This document shows positions 1 through 10,426 of a stretch of DNA of 64,000 nucleotides, one piece after another (position 1 is the first letter of the stretch; each line of letters starts with the position of its first letter). The notes below the pieces were generated by a model. The model saw only the letters and a list, made by a program, of their open reading frames with translations. It was not told where the DNA came from and ran no database searches. The stretch spans positions 4,030,001 to 4,094,000 of the forward strand of contig CP019326.1 of assembly GCA_001971685.1 (NCBI GenBank). Reading direction: 5' to 3'. This DNA is from Halomonas sp. 1513 (GTDB lineage Bacteria; Pseudomonadota; Gammaproteobacteria; Pseudomonadales; Halomonadaceae). The position numbers were made by a program, and so were the translations under genes.

Positions 1-1
1 C

Positions 2-397
2 GAATCCGTCTACGACGGCGACCTGCCCGAGATCGGTGGCGACGACGAAGCCGAGATGGCGGAAGAGTCCAACGGCGAGGAAGAGGCCGACGTCGCCGCC
101 AACGGCGAGGAAGAGGCAGCCGTCGAAGAAGAGGTGGCGGCTACCGAGGAAGAGAATGGCCTCGACGGCGAAGCGCTGTATGCCAGCGGCGGCTGTGCGG
201 CCTGTCACGACAGCGGTGCTGCCGGCGCGCCGATCGTCGGCGACGACTGGGGCGAGCGCATGGATCAAGACATCAGCGAACTGTATGCCAATGCCATCAA
301 CGGCATCGGCGCCATGCCGCCCAAGGGTGGCAACAGGTCGCTCTCCGATGAAGAGGTCGAGGCCATCGTCGACTATATGGTCGCCGAGTCCGAATAA
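2..397 (+). CDS. Cytochrome c5-type monohaem c (5'-truncated)
   Basis: The reading frame is open from the window edge, so the start lies upstream. The visible 131 residues are a long Glu/Ala-rich acidic stretch (first ~55 residues) followed by a small class I cytochrome c domain. That domain has one CxxCH haem site (GCAACH, near base 195) and a later Met (in IGAMPPKGG) as the likely sixth ligand, the usual cytochrome c5 pattern. The expected role is a periplasmic electron carrier towards terminal oxidases. The acidic linker suits a halophile's exported protein. The gene is followed by a hairpin shared with the convergent rep gene. Family call firm; exact orthologue open. Confidence 0.85.
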   Translation, partial: ESVYDGDLPEIGGDDEAEMAEESNGEEEADVAANGEEEAAVEEEVAATEEENGLDGEALYASGGCAACHDSGAAGAPIVGDDWGERMDQDISELYANAINGIGAMPPKGGNRSLSDEEVEAIVDYMVAESE

Positions 398-426
398 ATG
401 ACCTGAGCGGTTGAGGTCATTGCTTT

Positions 427-450
427 GAAGGGCGCCAGCTGGCGCCCTTC
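427..450. terminator. Bidirectional hairpin between cytochrome c5 and rep
   Basis: A perfect 10-bp stem (gaagggcgcc / ggcgcccttc) with an AGCT loop lies between the two convergent genes. There is only a short TT after it on the plus strand, so termination is inferred from the stem and position. Confidence 0.7.
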
Positions 451-489
451 TTGCGTCTGGGCGGCCCCTGCTGGCAGGTGAAGGCTTTG

Positions 490-2553
<2,064 letters not shown>

Positions 2554-2556
2554 CGC

Positions 2557-3036
2557 TTACTCCTTGGTGGGCTCGCTGGCACCGGCGAACCCCAGCTGCC
2601 GCCAGGCCTCGTAGACCACGATGGCGCAGGCATTGGAGAGATTCAGGCTGCGGCTATCGGCTAGCATGGGAATACGCAGGCGCTGCTCGGGCGGCAGGGC
2701 ATCGAGCAGCGCCTGGGGCAGGCCGCGGGTCTCGGGGCCGAAGACCAGCGCATCGCCATGGCGATAACTCGGCTCATGGTAGCCGCTGCGGCCGCGGGTC
2801 GATACGGCGAAGACACGCTCGGGCGCCAGCGCCTCGACAAAGGCCGGCCAGTTGCGGTGCACGCGCACCGCCGCCCACTCGTGATAGTCGAGCCCGGCAC
2901 GCCGCAGGCGCTTGTCGTCGAGCACGAAGCCCAGCGGCTCGATCAGGTGCAGCCGAAAGCCGGTATTGGCGCACAGTCGGATCAGGTTGCCGGTATTGGG
3001 CGGGATCTCGGGTTGGTACAGCACCACGTCGAGCAT
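2557..3036 (-). CDS. trmL: tRNA (cytidine/uridine-2'-O)-methyltransferase TrmL
   Basis: A 159-residue SPOUT-fold methyltransferase. It starts [17 protein letters not shown] and has the knotted SAM-site motifs FGPETRGLP (near residue 100) and IPM...[17 protein letters not shown] at the C-terminus. The family 2'-O-methylates the wobble base of tRNA-Leu isoacceptors using SAM, as a homodimer. The length is normal for TrmL (about 157). It sits 3 bases upstream of rep on the same strand. Confidence 0.93.
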   Translation of the reverse strand: MLDVVLYQPEIPPNTGNLIRLCANTGFRLHLIEPLGFVLDDKRLRRAGLDYHEWAAVRVHRNWPAFVEALAPERVFAVSTRGRSGYHEPSYRHGDALVFGPETRGLPQALLDALPPEQRLRIPMLADSRSLNLSNACAIVVYEAWRQLGFAGASEPTKE

Positions 3037-3066
3037 GCACTATCCGCGTGTCGGGCCCCAACGCAC

Positions 3067-3099
3067 TCGGGCCCGGCTCGGCAAGACCGAGGGGCCCGA
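3067..3099 (-). terminator. GC-rich hairpin after the YfaZ-like gene
   Basis: An 8-bp (tcgggccc / gggcccga) plus 5-bp (ctcgg / ccgag) stem with a 2-base bulge and a CAAGA loop lies between the YfaZ-like gene and trmL. It may terminate or attenuate minus-strand transcription. No clear T-run follows. Confidence 0.5.
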
Positions 3100-3120
3100 T
3101 ATAGCGCCGCGGGCGGTGGA

Positions 3121-3678
3121 TCAGAAGGTCAGTCGCACCCCGGCATGGGCGCCGCTGTCCAGCGTCTGGTTGCCCGGCGAGGTGTCGAAATCGGCGCGCA
3201 GGCGGCGATAGCCGACATAGCCGTCGACGTTGCGGGTGAAGGCGTAGCGCGCCCGCACGCCGAGTTCGAGGCTGTCGTCGAGGTCGCTGGTGGTCACCAC
3301 GCTGGGGGTGTAAAAGGCGTAGCCGCCCAGCGACACCGCCGGCGCCTGGGGCAGGTAGGCGTAGCCGTAGCCGCCCAGGCCGAGCCCGCCTCCGTTACCG
3401 TAGTCGGTATCGTACTGGCTCCAGCGTGCGCCGATGCCGATGTCCAGGTCGCTGTTACGATCCACGCCCAGCAGCTGGATGTGCCCCTGGGTGGCATCGT
3501 CACGATAGCCGCTGTGCAGGATACCGCCGCCCAGGGCGATGCCCGGCGCGATTTCACCGGCGGCGTCGAACTGCACGGCGTCGCCGCTCAGGTTGAGGTC
3601 GAGGCTGCTGGCCGCAGTGGCCACGCTGGCAGCCAGCATCAGCGTGGCGGCGGTGAGGGCGGAGAGTGTGTGTTTCAT
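3121..3678 (-). CDS. YfaZ-family outer-membrane beta-barrel protein
   Basis: From the ATG at 3678 the protein has 185 residues, with a classic signal peptide (MKHTLSALTAATLMLAASVATA). An in-frame ATG 15 bases upstream would add MSDSA; the inner start gives the better signal peptide. The mature part has alternating amphipathic beta-strands, many Gly/Tyr residues, and ends in a Phe (GVRLTF), the usual outer-membrane barrel signal. The pattern resembles the poorly characterised YfaZ family. It lies downstream of pyrE on the same strand. Function unknown. Confidence 0.75.
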   Translation of the reverse strand: MKHTLSALTAATLMLAASVATAASSLDLNLSGDAVQFDAAGEIAPGIALGGGILHSGYRDDATQGHIQLLGVDRNSDLDIGIGARWSQYDTDYGNGGGLGLGGYGYAYLPQAPAVSLGGYAFYTPSVVTTSDLDDSLELGVRARYAFTRNVDGYVGYRRLRADFDTSPGNQTLDSGAHAGVRLTF

Positions 3679-3716
3679 GGCAGAATCACTCATGGCAGTG
3701 GCGGTTGAGGGCGCGT

Positions 3717-4397
3717 CTAGGCGCTGACGCCGTAGCGAGCGCGGTAGTCGCGAATCGCCTCGGCATGGGGTTGCATGGCCGCACCGGCGTGCTGCTCGAG
3801 GTAGGCGAGCACCATGTCCAGGGTGACGATGCTGATCACCGGCATGGCGTAGCGCTGCTCGACCTCCTGGATGGCACTCAGCTCGCCGGCACCGCGCTCC
3901 TGACGGTCGAGGGCGATCACCACCCCCGCCGCCTCGGCGCCGGCCGCATCGATCAGCGCCATCACTTCGCGAATCGCGGTGCCGGCGGTGATCACGTCGT
4001 CGATGATCAGGATACGCCCGGCAAGCGGGGCGCCGACGATATTGCCGCCCTCGCCGTGGTCCTTGGCTTCCTTGCGGTTGAAGGCGAACGGCAGGTCACG
4101 AGCGTGATGCTCGGCCAGCGCCACGGCGGTGGTCGCGGCCAGTGGAATGCCCTTGTAGGCCGGCCCGAACAGCACGTCGGCCTCGAGGCCGCTGGCTGCG
4201 ATGGCCTGGGCATAGCAGCGGCCCAGCCGCGCCAGGGCGGCACCGCTCTTGAACAGGCCGGCATTGAAGAAGTAGGGGCTGACACGGCCCGACTTGAGGG
4301 TGAATTCACCGAAGCGCAGCACGCCCTGGTCGATGGCGAATTCGATGAATTCGCGCTGATACGGCTGCATTTCGCCGGCGTTGTCTTGCTGCGCCAC
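3717..4397 (-). CDS. pyrE: Orotate phosphoribosyltransferase
   Basis: PyrE joins orotate and PRPP to give OMP in pyrimidine synthesis. The sequence has YQREFIEFA near the N-terminus, the [19 protein letters not shown] segment, and the PRPP-binding loop [13 protein letters not shown]. Start choice: a GTG at 4397 has AGGGGG just upstream, whereas the family N-terminus would favour the ATG at 4370 (MQPYQREF), which has no good ribosome site. I use the GTG; a TTG at 4421 is also in frame. The gene is divergent from crc, and the pyrE-crc pairing is conserved in Pseudomonas. Confidence 0.94.
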   Translation of the reverse strand: MAQQDNAGEMQPYQREFIEFAIDQGVLRFGEFTLKSGRVSPYFFNAGLFKSGAALARLGRCYAQAIAASGLEADVLFGPAYKGIPLAATTAVALAEHHARDLPFAFNRKEAKDHGEGGNIVGAPLAGRILIIDDVITAGTAIREVMALIDAAGAEAAGVVIALDRQERGAGELSAIQEVEQRYAMPVISIVTLDMVLAYLEQHAGAAMQPHAEAIRDYRARYGVSA

Positions 4398-4430
4398 AGG
4401 ACCCCCTATCATGTTTATCAACTAAGGCCA

Positions 4431-4461
4431 TTTACCCAAACGTCGAAACGTCGGGTATCAT
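4431..4461 (+). promoter_or_regulatory. Possible crc promoter
   Basis: TATCAT at 4456-4461 with TTTACC/TTACCC 18-19 bases upstream could be a sigma70 promoter for crc in the pyrE-crc divergent spacer. A short direct repeat (ACGTCGAAACGTCG) lies between the elements. Weak evidence. Confidence 0.3.
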
Positions 4462-4489
4462 ACACGCGCGACGGAAAAGGGACCACGTA

Positions 4490-5257
4490 ATGAAAATCGC
4501 CAGCATCAATGTCAATGGCATCCGCGAAGCGGTCAGTCGGGGCTTTCTCGACTGGCTTGCCAACCAGGATGCCGATGTCGTCTGCGTGCAGAACCTCAAG
4601 GCCAAGAGCTTCGAGCTCGACGACAGTATTCTCTACCCCGAAGGCTACGAGGGCTACTTCCTCGACGCCGAACAGGACGGCTTCTCCGGGGTCGGCCTCT
4701 ACTGCCGCAAGATTCCCAAGGCCATCATGTACGGCCTGGGCTTCGAGCAGTGCGACCACGAAGGTCGCTTCCTGCAGGCCGACTACGACCGCTTCAGCAT
4801 CGCCAGCTTCCTGATGCCCGACGGCAGTGACCCGCAGGCCAAGGAAGCCTTCATGGCGCAGTACCAGGAGTATCTCGGCAAGATGGCGCGCAAGCGTCGC
4901 GAGTACATCATCTGCGGCACCTGGCACGTCGCCCACAAGACCATCGACCTGGAGAACTGGGCCGATAACCAGACCACGCCAGGCTTCAAGCCCGAAGAGC
5001 GTGCCTGGATGGACCAGGTGCTCGGCCCGACCGGCTTCATCGACACCTTCCGCGAGATCAACCGCGACGCCGGTGAGTACACCTGGTGGCCGGCGCTGGA
5101 TCAGGATCAGCCGCGCTCGCGGCAGGAAGGCTGGCGCCTCGACTACCAGATGGTCGGGCCCAACTTCCGCCGCCATGTGGTCGACGCCTGGATCGACTAC
5201 GACGCGACCTTCTCGGAGTTCGCGCCGCTGATCGTCGAGTACGACCTCACGCTGTAA
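4490..5257 (+). CDS. crc: Crc-type catabolite repression control protein (ExoIII fold, non-nuclease)
   Basis: A 255-residue ExoIII/EEP-fold protein that would be labelled exonuclease III by fold. It aligns better with Pseudomonas Crc: GLGFEQCDHEGRFLQADYD, KRREYIICG, WHVAHKTIDL and FSEFAPLIVEYD all have clear Crc counterparts. The ExoIII catalytic set is mostly gone: N7 is kept, but the metal-binding Glu is N35, the GDxN motif is GTWH (144-146), and the terminal SDH is SEF (242-244). Crc works with Hfq to block translation of A-rich mRNA targets in carbon catabolite repression. The pyrE-crc-rph neighbourhood supports the call. The ribosome site is AAGGGA upstream of the ATG. Confidence 0.85.
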   Translation: MKIASINVNGIREAVSRGFLDWLANQDADVVCVQNLKAKSFELDDSILYPEGYEGYFLDAEQDGFSGVGLYCRKIPKAIMYGLGFEQCDHEGRFLQADYDRFSIASFLMPDGSDPQAKEAFMAQYQEYLGKMARKRREYIICGTWHVAHKTIDLENWADNQTTPGFKPEERAWMDQVLGPTGFIDTFREINRDAGEYTWWPALDQDQPRSRQEGWRLDYQMVGPNFRRHVVDAWIDYDATFSEFAPLIVEYDLTL

Positions 5258-5277
5258 TCCCTGCGCCCTCCCGTCCC

Positions 5278-5308
5278 CATGACGCCGGCCCCCAGGGCCG
5301 GCGTCATG
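5278..5308. terminator. Hairpin between crc and rph
   Basis: A perfect 13-bp stem (catgacgccggcc / ggccggcgtcatg) with a 5-base loop lies between the convergent crc and rph genes. It has no T-run. It probably ends both transcripts. Confidence 0.75.
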
Positions 5309-5322
5309 CGTTGCGGCTAACG

Positions 5323-6045
5323 CTACTGGCGGATGCCCAGCGCCTCGCGCTGGTGGGCGAACAGGTCGGCGCCGGTGGCCTCGGCCAAGTCGAGCAGCGC
5401 ATTGAGCTCGGCGCGGGAGAAGGCGCCGGCCTCGGCGGTACCCTGCACCTCGATCAGCCCGCCCGACTCGGTCATCACCACGTTCATGTCGGTATCGGCA
5501 CCGCTGTCCTCGGGGTAGTCGAGATCGACCACTGGCGTGCCCTTGAAGATGCCCACCGACACCGAGCTGACCAGCTGCACGAAGGGGTCCTGCTTGATCT
5601 GCTTCTTGCGCTGCATGTAGCGGATGGCATCGACCAGCGCCACGCAAGCGCCGGTGATCGCAGCGGTGCGGGTGCCGCCGTCGGCCTGGATCACGTCGCA
5701 GTCGACGGTGATGGTGAATTCGCCCAGCTTCTTGAGGTTGACCGCGGCGCGCAGCGAGCGGCCGATCAGGCGCTGAATCTCCAGGGTACGGCCGCCCTGC
5801 TTGCCGCGTGACGCCTCGCGCCCGCCGCGGGTATGGGTGGCCCGCGGCAGCATCCCATACTCGGCGGTGACCCAGCCCTGGCCCTTGCCGCGCAGCCAGC
5901 GCGGCACGCCGGCCTCGACGCTGGCATTGCACAACACCTTGGTGTCGCCGAACTCCACCAGCACCGAGCCTTCGGCGTGCCGGGTATAGTCGCGGGTCAG
6001 GCGGATCTCGCGGGCCTGGTCGGGCTGTCGTCCACTGGGGCGCAT
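5323..6045 (-). CDS. rph: Ribonuclease PH
   Basis: A 240-residue phosphorolytic 3'-5' exoribonuclease that trims tRNA 3' ends. The start [10 protein letters not shown] is at the ATG at 6045; the frame continues upstream but without homology. Visible family motifs include [57 protein letters not shown] and [17 protein letters not shown]. Length is typical (238 in E. coli). It diverges from yicC, as in many gammaproteobacteria. Confidence 0.95.
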   Translation of the reverse strand: MRPSGRQPDQAREIRLTRDYTRHAEGSVLVEFGDTKVLCNASVEAGVPRWLRGKGQGWVTAEYGMLPRATHTRGGREASRGKQGGRTLEIQRLIGRSLRAAVNLKKLGEFTITVDCDVIQADGGTRTAAITGACVALVDAIRYMQRKKQIKQDPFVQLVSSVSVGIFKGTPVVDLDYPEDSGADTDMNVVMTESGGLIEVQGTAEAGAFSRAELNALLDLAEATGADLFAHQREALGIRQ

Positions 6046-6210
6046 AGGTCTCTCAACTCTCGGGCTTGCAATCGGAATGAAGGGCGGCCGGCCGGGCCGT
6101 CGAGATGGCTGGCGGCCGCCGCCGTGGCGCCATTCTACACGTTCGCAGCGACGAATCGGGTACACTGGCGCCATCGCTTTCCGCCGCTATCGACAGCCGA
6201 GGAGATTCGC

Positions 6211-7074
6211 ATGGTGCACAGCATGACCGCCTTCACCCGCCAGCGCCACGAGGCCGAGTGGGGCAGCCTGCAGCTCGAACTGCGCTCGGTGAACCAGCGC
6301 TATCTCGACCTGCACTTCCGCCTGCCCGACAGCCTGCGCGACCTCGAGCCGCTGTGGCGGGATGCGCTGCGCCACCGCCTGGCGCGCGGCAAGGTCGAGT
6401 GCACCCTGCGCTTCGAGCCGCTGGCCGGCGGCGACGGCCTGAGCGTCGACCGCACGCGCCTCAAGGCTCTCGCCCAGGCGCTGGTCGAGGTGCGCAGCGA
6501 GCTGCCCGGCGTCGCCATGCCCGACGCCCTCGGCATGCTCCAGCACCCCGGCGTACTGGCCGCCGAGAGCGTCGACCACGAGGCCATTCAGGCCGCCGCC
6601 CAGGCGCTGTTCAAGACCGCCCTGGACGACCTGGTGGCGGGCCGCGCCCGCGAAGGCGCACAGCTCGCCGAGCTGATCCGCGCCCGTCTGACCGGCATCC
6701 GCGAGCAGGTCGCCGAGGTGCGCCGCCTGCTCCCCGACATCCTCGCCCGCCAGCGCCAGCAGTTGCTCGAACGGCTCGAGGCGATCAAGGCCGAGCTCGA
6801 CCCCCAGCGCCTCGAGGCCGAGCTGGCGCTGATGGCGCAGAAGGCCGACGTCGACGAAGAGCTCGACCGCCTCGATACCCACGTAAGCGAGGTCGAGCGC
6901 CAGCTCACCCAGCAGGGCCCGGTGGGCCGCCGCCTGGACTTCCTGATGCAGGAGCTCAACCGCGAGGCCAACACCCTCTCCTCCAAATCCGTCGTTGCCG
7001 AGTCGACCCGCTGCGCGGTGGAACTCAAGGTACTGATCGAGCAGATGCGGGAGCAAATACAAAACATCGAGTGA
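6211..7074 (+). CDS. yicC: YicC family endoribonuclease
   Basis: A 287-residue YicC protein beginning MVHSMTAFTRQ with a GAGGAG ribosome site. It shows the conserved N-terminal ELRSVNQRYLD motif and the C-terminal DUF1732 signature (GRRLDFLMQELNREANTLSSK). YicC proteins have been reported as endoribonucleases involved in small-RNA turnover. It is divergent from rph. In Pseudomonas-type chromosomes gmk lies nearby; here about 19 kb of accessory DNA intervenes. Confidence 0.9.
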   Translation: MVHSMTAFTRQRHEAEWGSLQLELRSVNQRYLDLHFRLPDSLRDLEPLWRDALRHRLARGKVECTLRFEPLAGGDGLSVDRTRLKALAQALVEVRSELPGVAMPDALGMLQHPGVLAAESVDHEAIQAAAQALFKTALDDLVAGRAREGAQLAELIRARLTGIREQVAEVRRLLPDILARQRQQLLERLEAIKAELDPQRLEAELALMAQKADVDEELDRLDTHVSEVERQLTQQGPVGRRLDFLMQELNREANTLSSKSVVAESTRCAVELKVLIEQMREQIQNIE

Positions 7075-7237
7075 TGGCCACGCCTATCCGCCAATATCCA
7101 GTTTTATGCTGGAAGAGCGGCTGGAGGCCTTGGCCAAGATAGCAACGCTGGTGGAACCGGCAATCAGCGAACAGCGCCGGGCTCCTGCCGACACTCGGCC
7201 ATGCGGCGTTACTCATCGGCGCAGTCCGATGAAGCCC

Positions 7238-8365
7238 TCAGCTCGGCGCTGAACCGAATGCCATGGTCACGGTGACACCGCGCTGGCCGTCGCTCTCGAC
7301 CGTTACTCGCCCATGGTGGGCAGCGACCACGTCCCTGACCACGCACAGCCCGAGCCCGGTGCCCGCGCCGACGTCACGGGTGGTGAAGAAGGGCTCGAAG
7401 GCACGCCGCTTTACCTCCTCGCAGATACCGTCGCCATCGTCACTGACACGAGCTATCACCAGCCCGTCCTGCGAGTAGGTATCGAGGTGGATACGGCCCT
7501 TTCTGCCAACGGCCTTGGCAGCGTTGTCCAGCACATTGAGCAACGCCTGGGACACCTTGGCTGGGTAGCCGTAAAATGTTGGGACCTGGCCGAGCCGCAG
7601 CTCGATGCACAAGCCATGGTGGTATTCGGCCTGCAGCAGGTTACAGGTCGCCTCAGCCAGGGCGTTGATGTTGCATGGCGCGAAGTCGGCCTGATCGAGA
7701 TTAGAGAAGGTCCTCAGGTCGTTGACGATACTCGCAATCTTGTTGGCCCCCTGGGCAGACTCATCGAGCAGCGCCTGGAAATCGTCGGCCACCTCCCGCG
7801 CACCCTGATGTTCCTCGAGGCATGGCGACAGCTCCTCGAGGTACTCCTTGGCGATCCCTAGGTTGCTGGCAATAAAGCCAATCGGGGTGTTGATCTCATG
7901 GGCGATCCCCGCAGCCAGCTGACCCACCGCCCGCAGCCGCGCGCTCTCGTATAGCTCATGCTGCGACTGCTCGATGAGCTTGACCTGCTCATCGATCTTC
8001 TGCTGCAGGGTTTCCGAGAGCCGGCGGTAGCGGGTCTCGGAGACTTCGAGCTCGGCATTGCGCTGCTGCAGTGCCTGATAGCTGGCTTCGCTGGCGTGCT
8101 GATGAAGGTTGGCTGCCAAGCGGTATTTTCCGGCGTGAAACAGCAGTAGCTCCAGCAACTCCACCGCCGCTGCCGACTTGAACGGCGGCAGGTTGGCCTT
8201 TAGGCAGGCCACCGTCTCCAGGTTGAAGGTGACCGGTTCGCCCTGTTGGTCATGACTGAGACAGCAGCTTGCCCCGCTCAGCTGCTCGAGCAGCGCTATT
8301 ACCTTGGCCTGATGAGCGGGAGGCAGAAGCTCATCGAGCGGCAACTCATCGCTGAAGTGGCTCAT
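7238..8365 (-). CDS. Soluble sensor histidine kinase downstream of the GTPase
   Basis: A 375-residue kinase with no membrane segment. Residues 1-95 have no recognised fold; 96-145 look like a coiled coil; the H-box GQLAAGIAHEINTPIGF places the phospho-acceptor at H156. An HATPase_c domain follows (N-box LLNVLDNAAKAV, G1 DDGDGI, F-box FEPFFTTRDVG, G2 GTGLGL). The ATG overlaps the stop of the upstream GTPase gene as ATGA, so translation is probably coupled. An ATG 21 bases upstream is less likely. There is no REC domain of its own; partners may be the REC domains encoded at 9095-10426 and at the end of the LOV protein. Confidence 0.88.
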   Translation of the reverse strand: MSHFSDELPLDELLPPAHQAKVIALLEQLSGASCCLSHDQQGEPVTFNLETVACLKANLPPFKSAAAVELLELLLFHAGKYRLAANLHQHASEASYQALQQRNAELEVSETRYRRLSETLQQKIDEQVKLIEQSQHELYESARLRAVGQLAAGIAHEINTPIGFIASNLGIAKEYLEELSPCLEEHQGAREVADDFQALLDESAQGANKIASIVNDLRTFSNLDQADFAPCNINALAEATCNLLQAEYHHGLCIELRLGQVPTFYGYPAKVSQALLNVLDNAAKAVGRKGRIHLDTYSQDGLVIARVSDDGDGICEEVKRRAFEPFFTTRDVGAGTGLGLCVVRDVVAAHHGRVTVESDGQRGVTVTMAFGSAPS

Positions 8366-9015
8366 GTCCGCACGCCTGCACGACACAGTCGCTCAATAAA
8401 CGTGCGCTCGGCAATCCCGTGCTGCATCAGCAGCGAGTGGTGCCGATTCAGCTCCCCATAGAGCCGCCGCATCAGCCATTCAAAGGTCTCCACCACCCCC
8501 TCGCCAGCCAGCGCAGTAGACAGCACTGCCGGCCACCAGGGGGTCGCTGTCCAGGCAGCGGCCAGCTGATCGCGGGACAGCGCACCGGGCAGGTCGCGTT
8601 TATTGAACTGCAGCACCATCGGCAGCTCGTCGAGGTCCGCCCCGACGACGGCGAGATTGTGGCGCAATACCTCGAGCGCGGCGAGGTTTTCCCCTTGCAG
8701 CGTCGGGTCGGAGTGGGCAACGAAGATGAGCCCATCGGCCGCCTGCAGAATCGCCTGACGCGTGCTATCGAGCTCGTGCTGCCCGGGAACGGTATAGACC
8801 TTGATCCGCAGATCCACCCCATGCGCTTGACGAAAGCCGATCGGCCACAGGTCGAAGAACAGGGTGCGGTCATCCTGGCTCTCCAACTGCATCAGCGCAC
8901 CGCCGCGCTGCGGCGCAAGCCGCTGCTGCAGCGCCAGCAGGTTGGTGGTCTTGCCGCTCATGGCAGGGCCACAGTAAACGACCTTCAACACGATACGCGG
9001 GGCACAATCAGTCAT
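8362..9015 (-). CDS. MglA/Ras-like small GTPase
   Basis: A 217-residue GTPase resembling MglA of gliding bacteria. The P-loop is GPAMSGKTT at 16-24, followed by TLFFDLWPIG, the G3-type YTVPGQHELDSTR (PGQ at 77-79 instead of DxxG, as in MglA), and G4 NKRD at 138-141. MglA proteins are polarity switches. No MglB-type (roadblock) GAP gene is seen nearby, but two histidine kinases flank it in the same transcription unit. It overlaps the next kinase by ATGA. The upstream gap to the response regulator is 79 bases. Role unknown; localisation of signalling or pilus components is a guess. Confidence 0.85.
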   Translation of the reverse strand: MTDCAPRIVLKVVYCGPAMSGKTTNLLALQQRLAPQRGGALMQLESQDDRTLFFDLWPIGFRQAHGVDLRIKVYTVPGQHELDSTRQAILQAADGLIFVAHSDPTLQGENLAALEVLRHNLAVVGADLDELPMVLQFNKRDLPGALSRDQLAAAWTATPWWPAVLSTALAGEGVVETFEWLMRRLYGELNRHHSLLMQHGIAERTFIERLCRAGVRT

Positions 9016-9094
9016 GTCGCACCCGGCGCCTGGCGAGATGATCCATAAAAGTAGGCTCTGATACGGTCATGATGGCCTCGTTGTTGAAAGCGTT

Positions 9095-10426
9095 TCAGGC
9101 GGCCGGATCTGGGGGTCGCACCAGAAGGGTATAGCGGGTATCTTCCGACTCCTCGAAGCGCATCAGCTTCTCGATCAGCCCCGTGGAAAGCTCCTTGCCC
9201 TCGTTGAGCAGCAGCATGCCCGCATCTGAGTGCAGGTCCCGCACCAGTACCATGCCCGGCTCGACCCGCCGCGTATCCAGCACCAGCACGCTGTTATCGG
9301 CCAAGCCCAGGTCGGGTGCCTTGTCGATGCACATCTCGACGAAGGCCTCGCACATCTCGGGATCATAGGTCCGCCCGGCATACTTCCTGAGCAGCGCCAA
9401 GGCCTCGTCACGTAACACGCGATGATCGAGCACCATGCCCTGCTGCAGTTCGATGAAGTCGACCGCCAGCTTGAGCAGCCGCGCCCCATAGGGAATCTCC
9501 GCACCACTGAGCCGGTTGGGGAAACCGGTACCGTTCCAACGCTCCTGGTGGTGGCGGATGATCTGCGCCGCATCCTGTAGCGGCTCCAGCGACATCAGCA
9601 GGCTCTCGCCGGTGGCCGGATAGCTACGATAGACCTCGCGATCTTCACGATAGAGCAGATCGTAGGGCTGCTTGAACAGGCGGTCCTCCCACGTCAGCTT
9701 GCCGAGGTTGTAGAGCGCGGCAGCCATCGACAGATCTCGCGTCAATGCCTCATCGAGCTGCTGGGTCTCGGCAAACGCCTTGATCAGGTCGCCAACCTGC
9801 GCGTTGGTCTGGCAGTGCCTCGGCAGCCGCAGGTTGATCAGCGACGAGAAGACCCGGGTCGCCGTAACGTAGCTCTGCTTGAGCTCGGCATAGGCCACGT
9901 CGAGCATGTCGGCGGTCTGCTGCAGTTCTTCGGTGCGATCGCGCACGCGCTGTTCAAGCGAGGCGTTGAGCGCTACCAGCTCTTCGTTCTGCGCCTGGGT
10001 CAAGGCCTCGAGGCGCTTTCGTTCGCGCTCGGTATGCAGATGTGCCAACGCCTGGCTCAGGGTGAGACGAAGTTCATCGTCGTTCCAGGGTTTGGCGATG
10101 TAGCGGTAGATCTTGCCCTCGTTGATCGCCCGTACCGTGGAGGTGAGGTCGGCATAACCGGTAAACAGGATCCGTACGCACTCGGGCCACCGCCGCTGCA
10201 CCCGGGCGAGCAGTTCGGCGCCGTCCATTTCCGGCATGCGAGCGTCGGAGATGATCAGATCGACCGCCTCGGCGTGCATGATCTCCAGCGCCTGGGAGCC
10301 GCTCTCTGCGGTCAGTACACGATAGGGCTCATGGCGCAGTACGCGCTTCAGGGTACGCAGAATATTGGGCTCGTCGTCCACCGCCAGCAGCGTCAGGGCA
10401 GACGTATCGTTCATGGCCACCGTCAT
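9095..10426 (-). CDS. Response regulator with degenerate HD-GYP domain
   Basis: 443 residues. REC domain 10-125 has acidic pair D17/D18, phospho-acceptor D61 (ISDARMPEMDG) and K112 in AKPWNDDELR. A coiled coil covers about 130-190, then an HD-GYP-like domain 195-370. The HD-GYP active site is decayed: the HD dyad reads YN (239-240), the signature HHxERWDGxGYP reads HHQERWNGTGFP (292-303) with N298 for Asp, and the middle His is Tyr. c-di-GMP hydrolysis is therefore unlikely; a binding or scaffold role is possible. The start codon overlaps the stop of the upstream kinase by ATGA, so the two are probably a cognate pair. Confidence 0.85.
   Translation of the reverse strand: MTVAMNDTSALTLLAVDDEPNILRTLKRVLRHEPYRVLTAESGSQALEIMHAEAVDLIISDARMPEMDGAELLARVQRRWPECVRILFTGYADLTSTVRAINEGKIYRYIAKPWNDDELRLTLSQALAHLHTERERKRLEALTQAQNEELVALNASLEQRVRDRTEELQQTADMLDVAYAELKQSYVTATRVFSSLINLRLPRHCQTNAQVGDLIKAFAETQQLDEALTRDLSMAAALYNLGKLTWEDRLFKQPYDLLYREDREVYRSYPATGESLLMSLEPLQDAAQIIRHHQERWNGTGFPNRLSGAEIPYGARLLKLAVDFIELQQGMVLDHRVLRDEALALLRKYAGRTYDPEMCEAFVEMCIDKAPDLGLADNSVLVLDTRRVEPGMVLVRDLHSDAGMLLLNEGKELSTGLIEKLMRFEESEDTRYTLLVRPPDPAA

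Noticed and set aside
4490..5257. Exonuclease III (xth)
   Set aside because: The fold matches, but the catalytic residues are replaced and the close alignment is to Crc.
4418..5932. A 504-residue minus-strand frame crossing crc and rph
   Set aside because: It covers two well-supported genes in other frames or strand and shows no domain.
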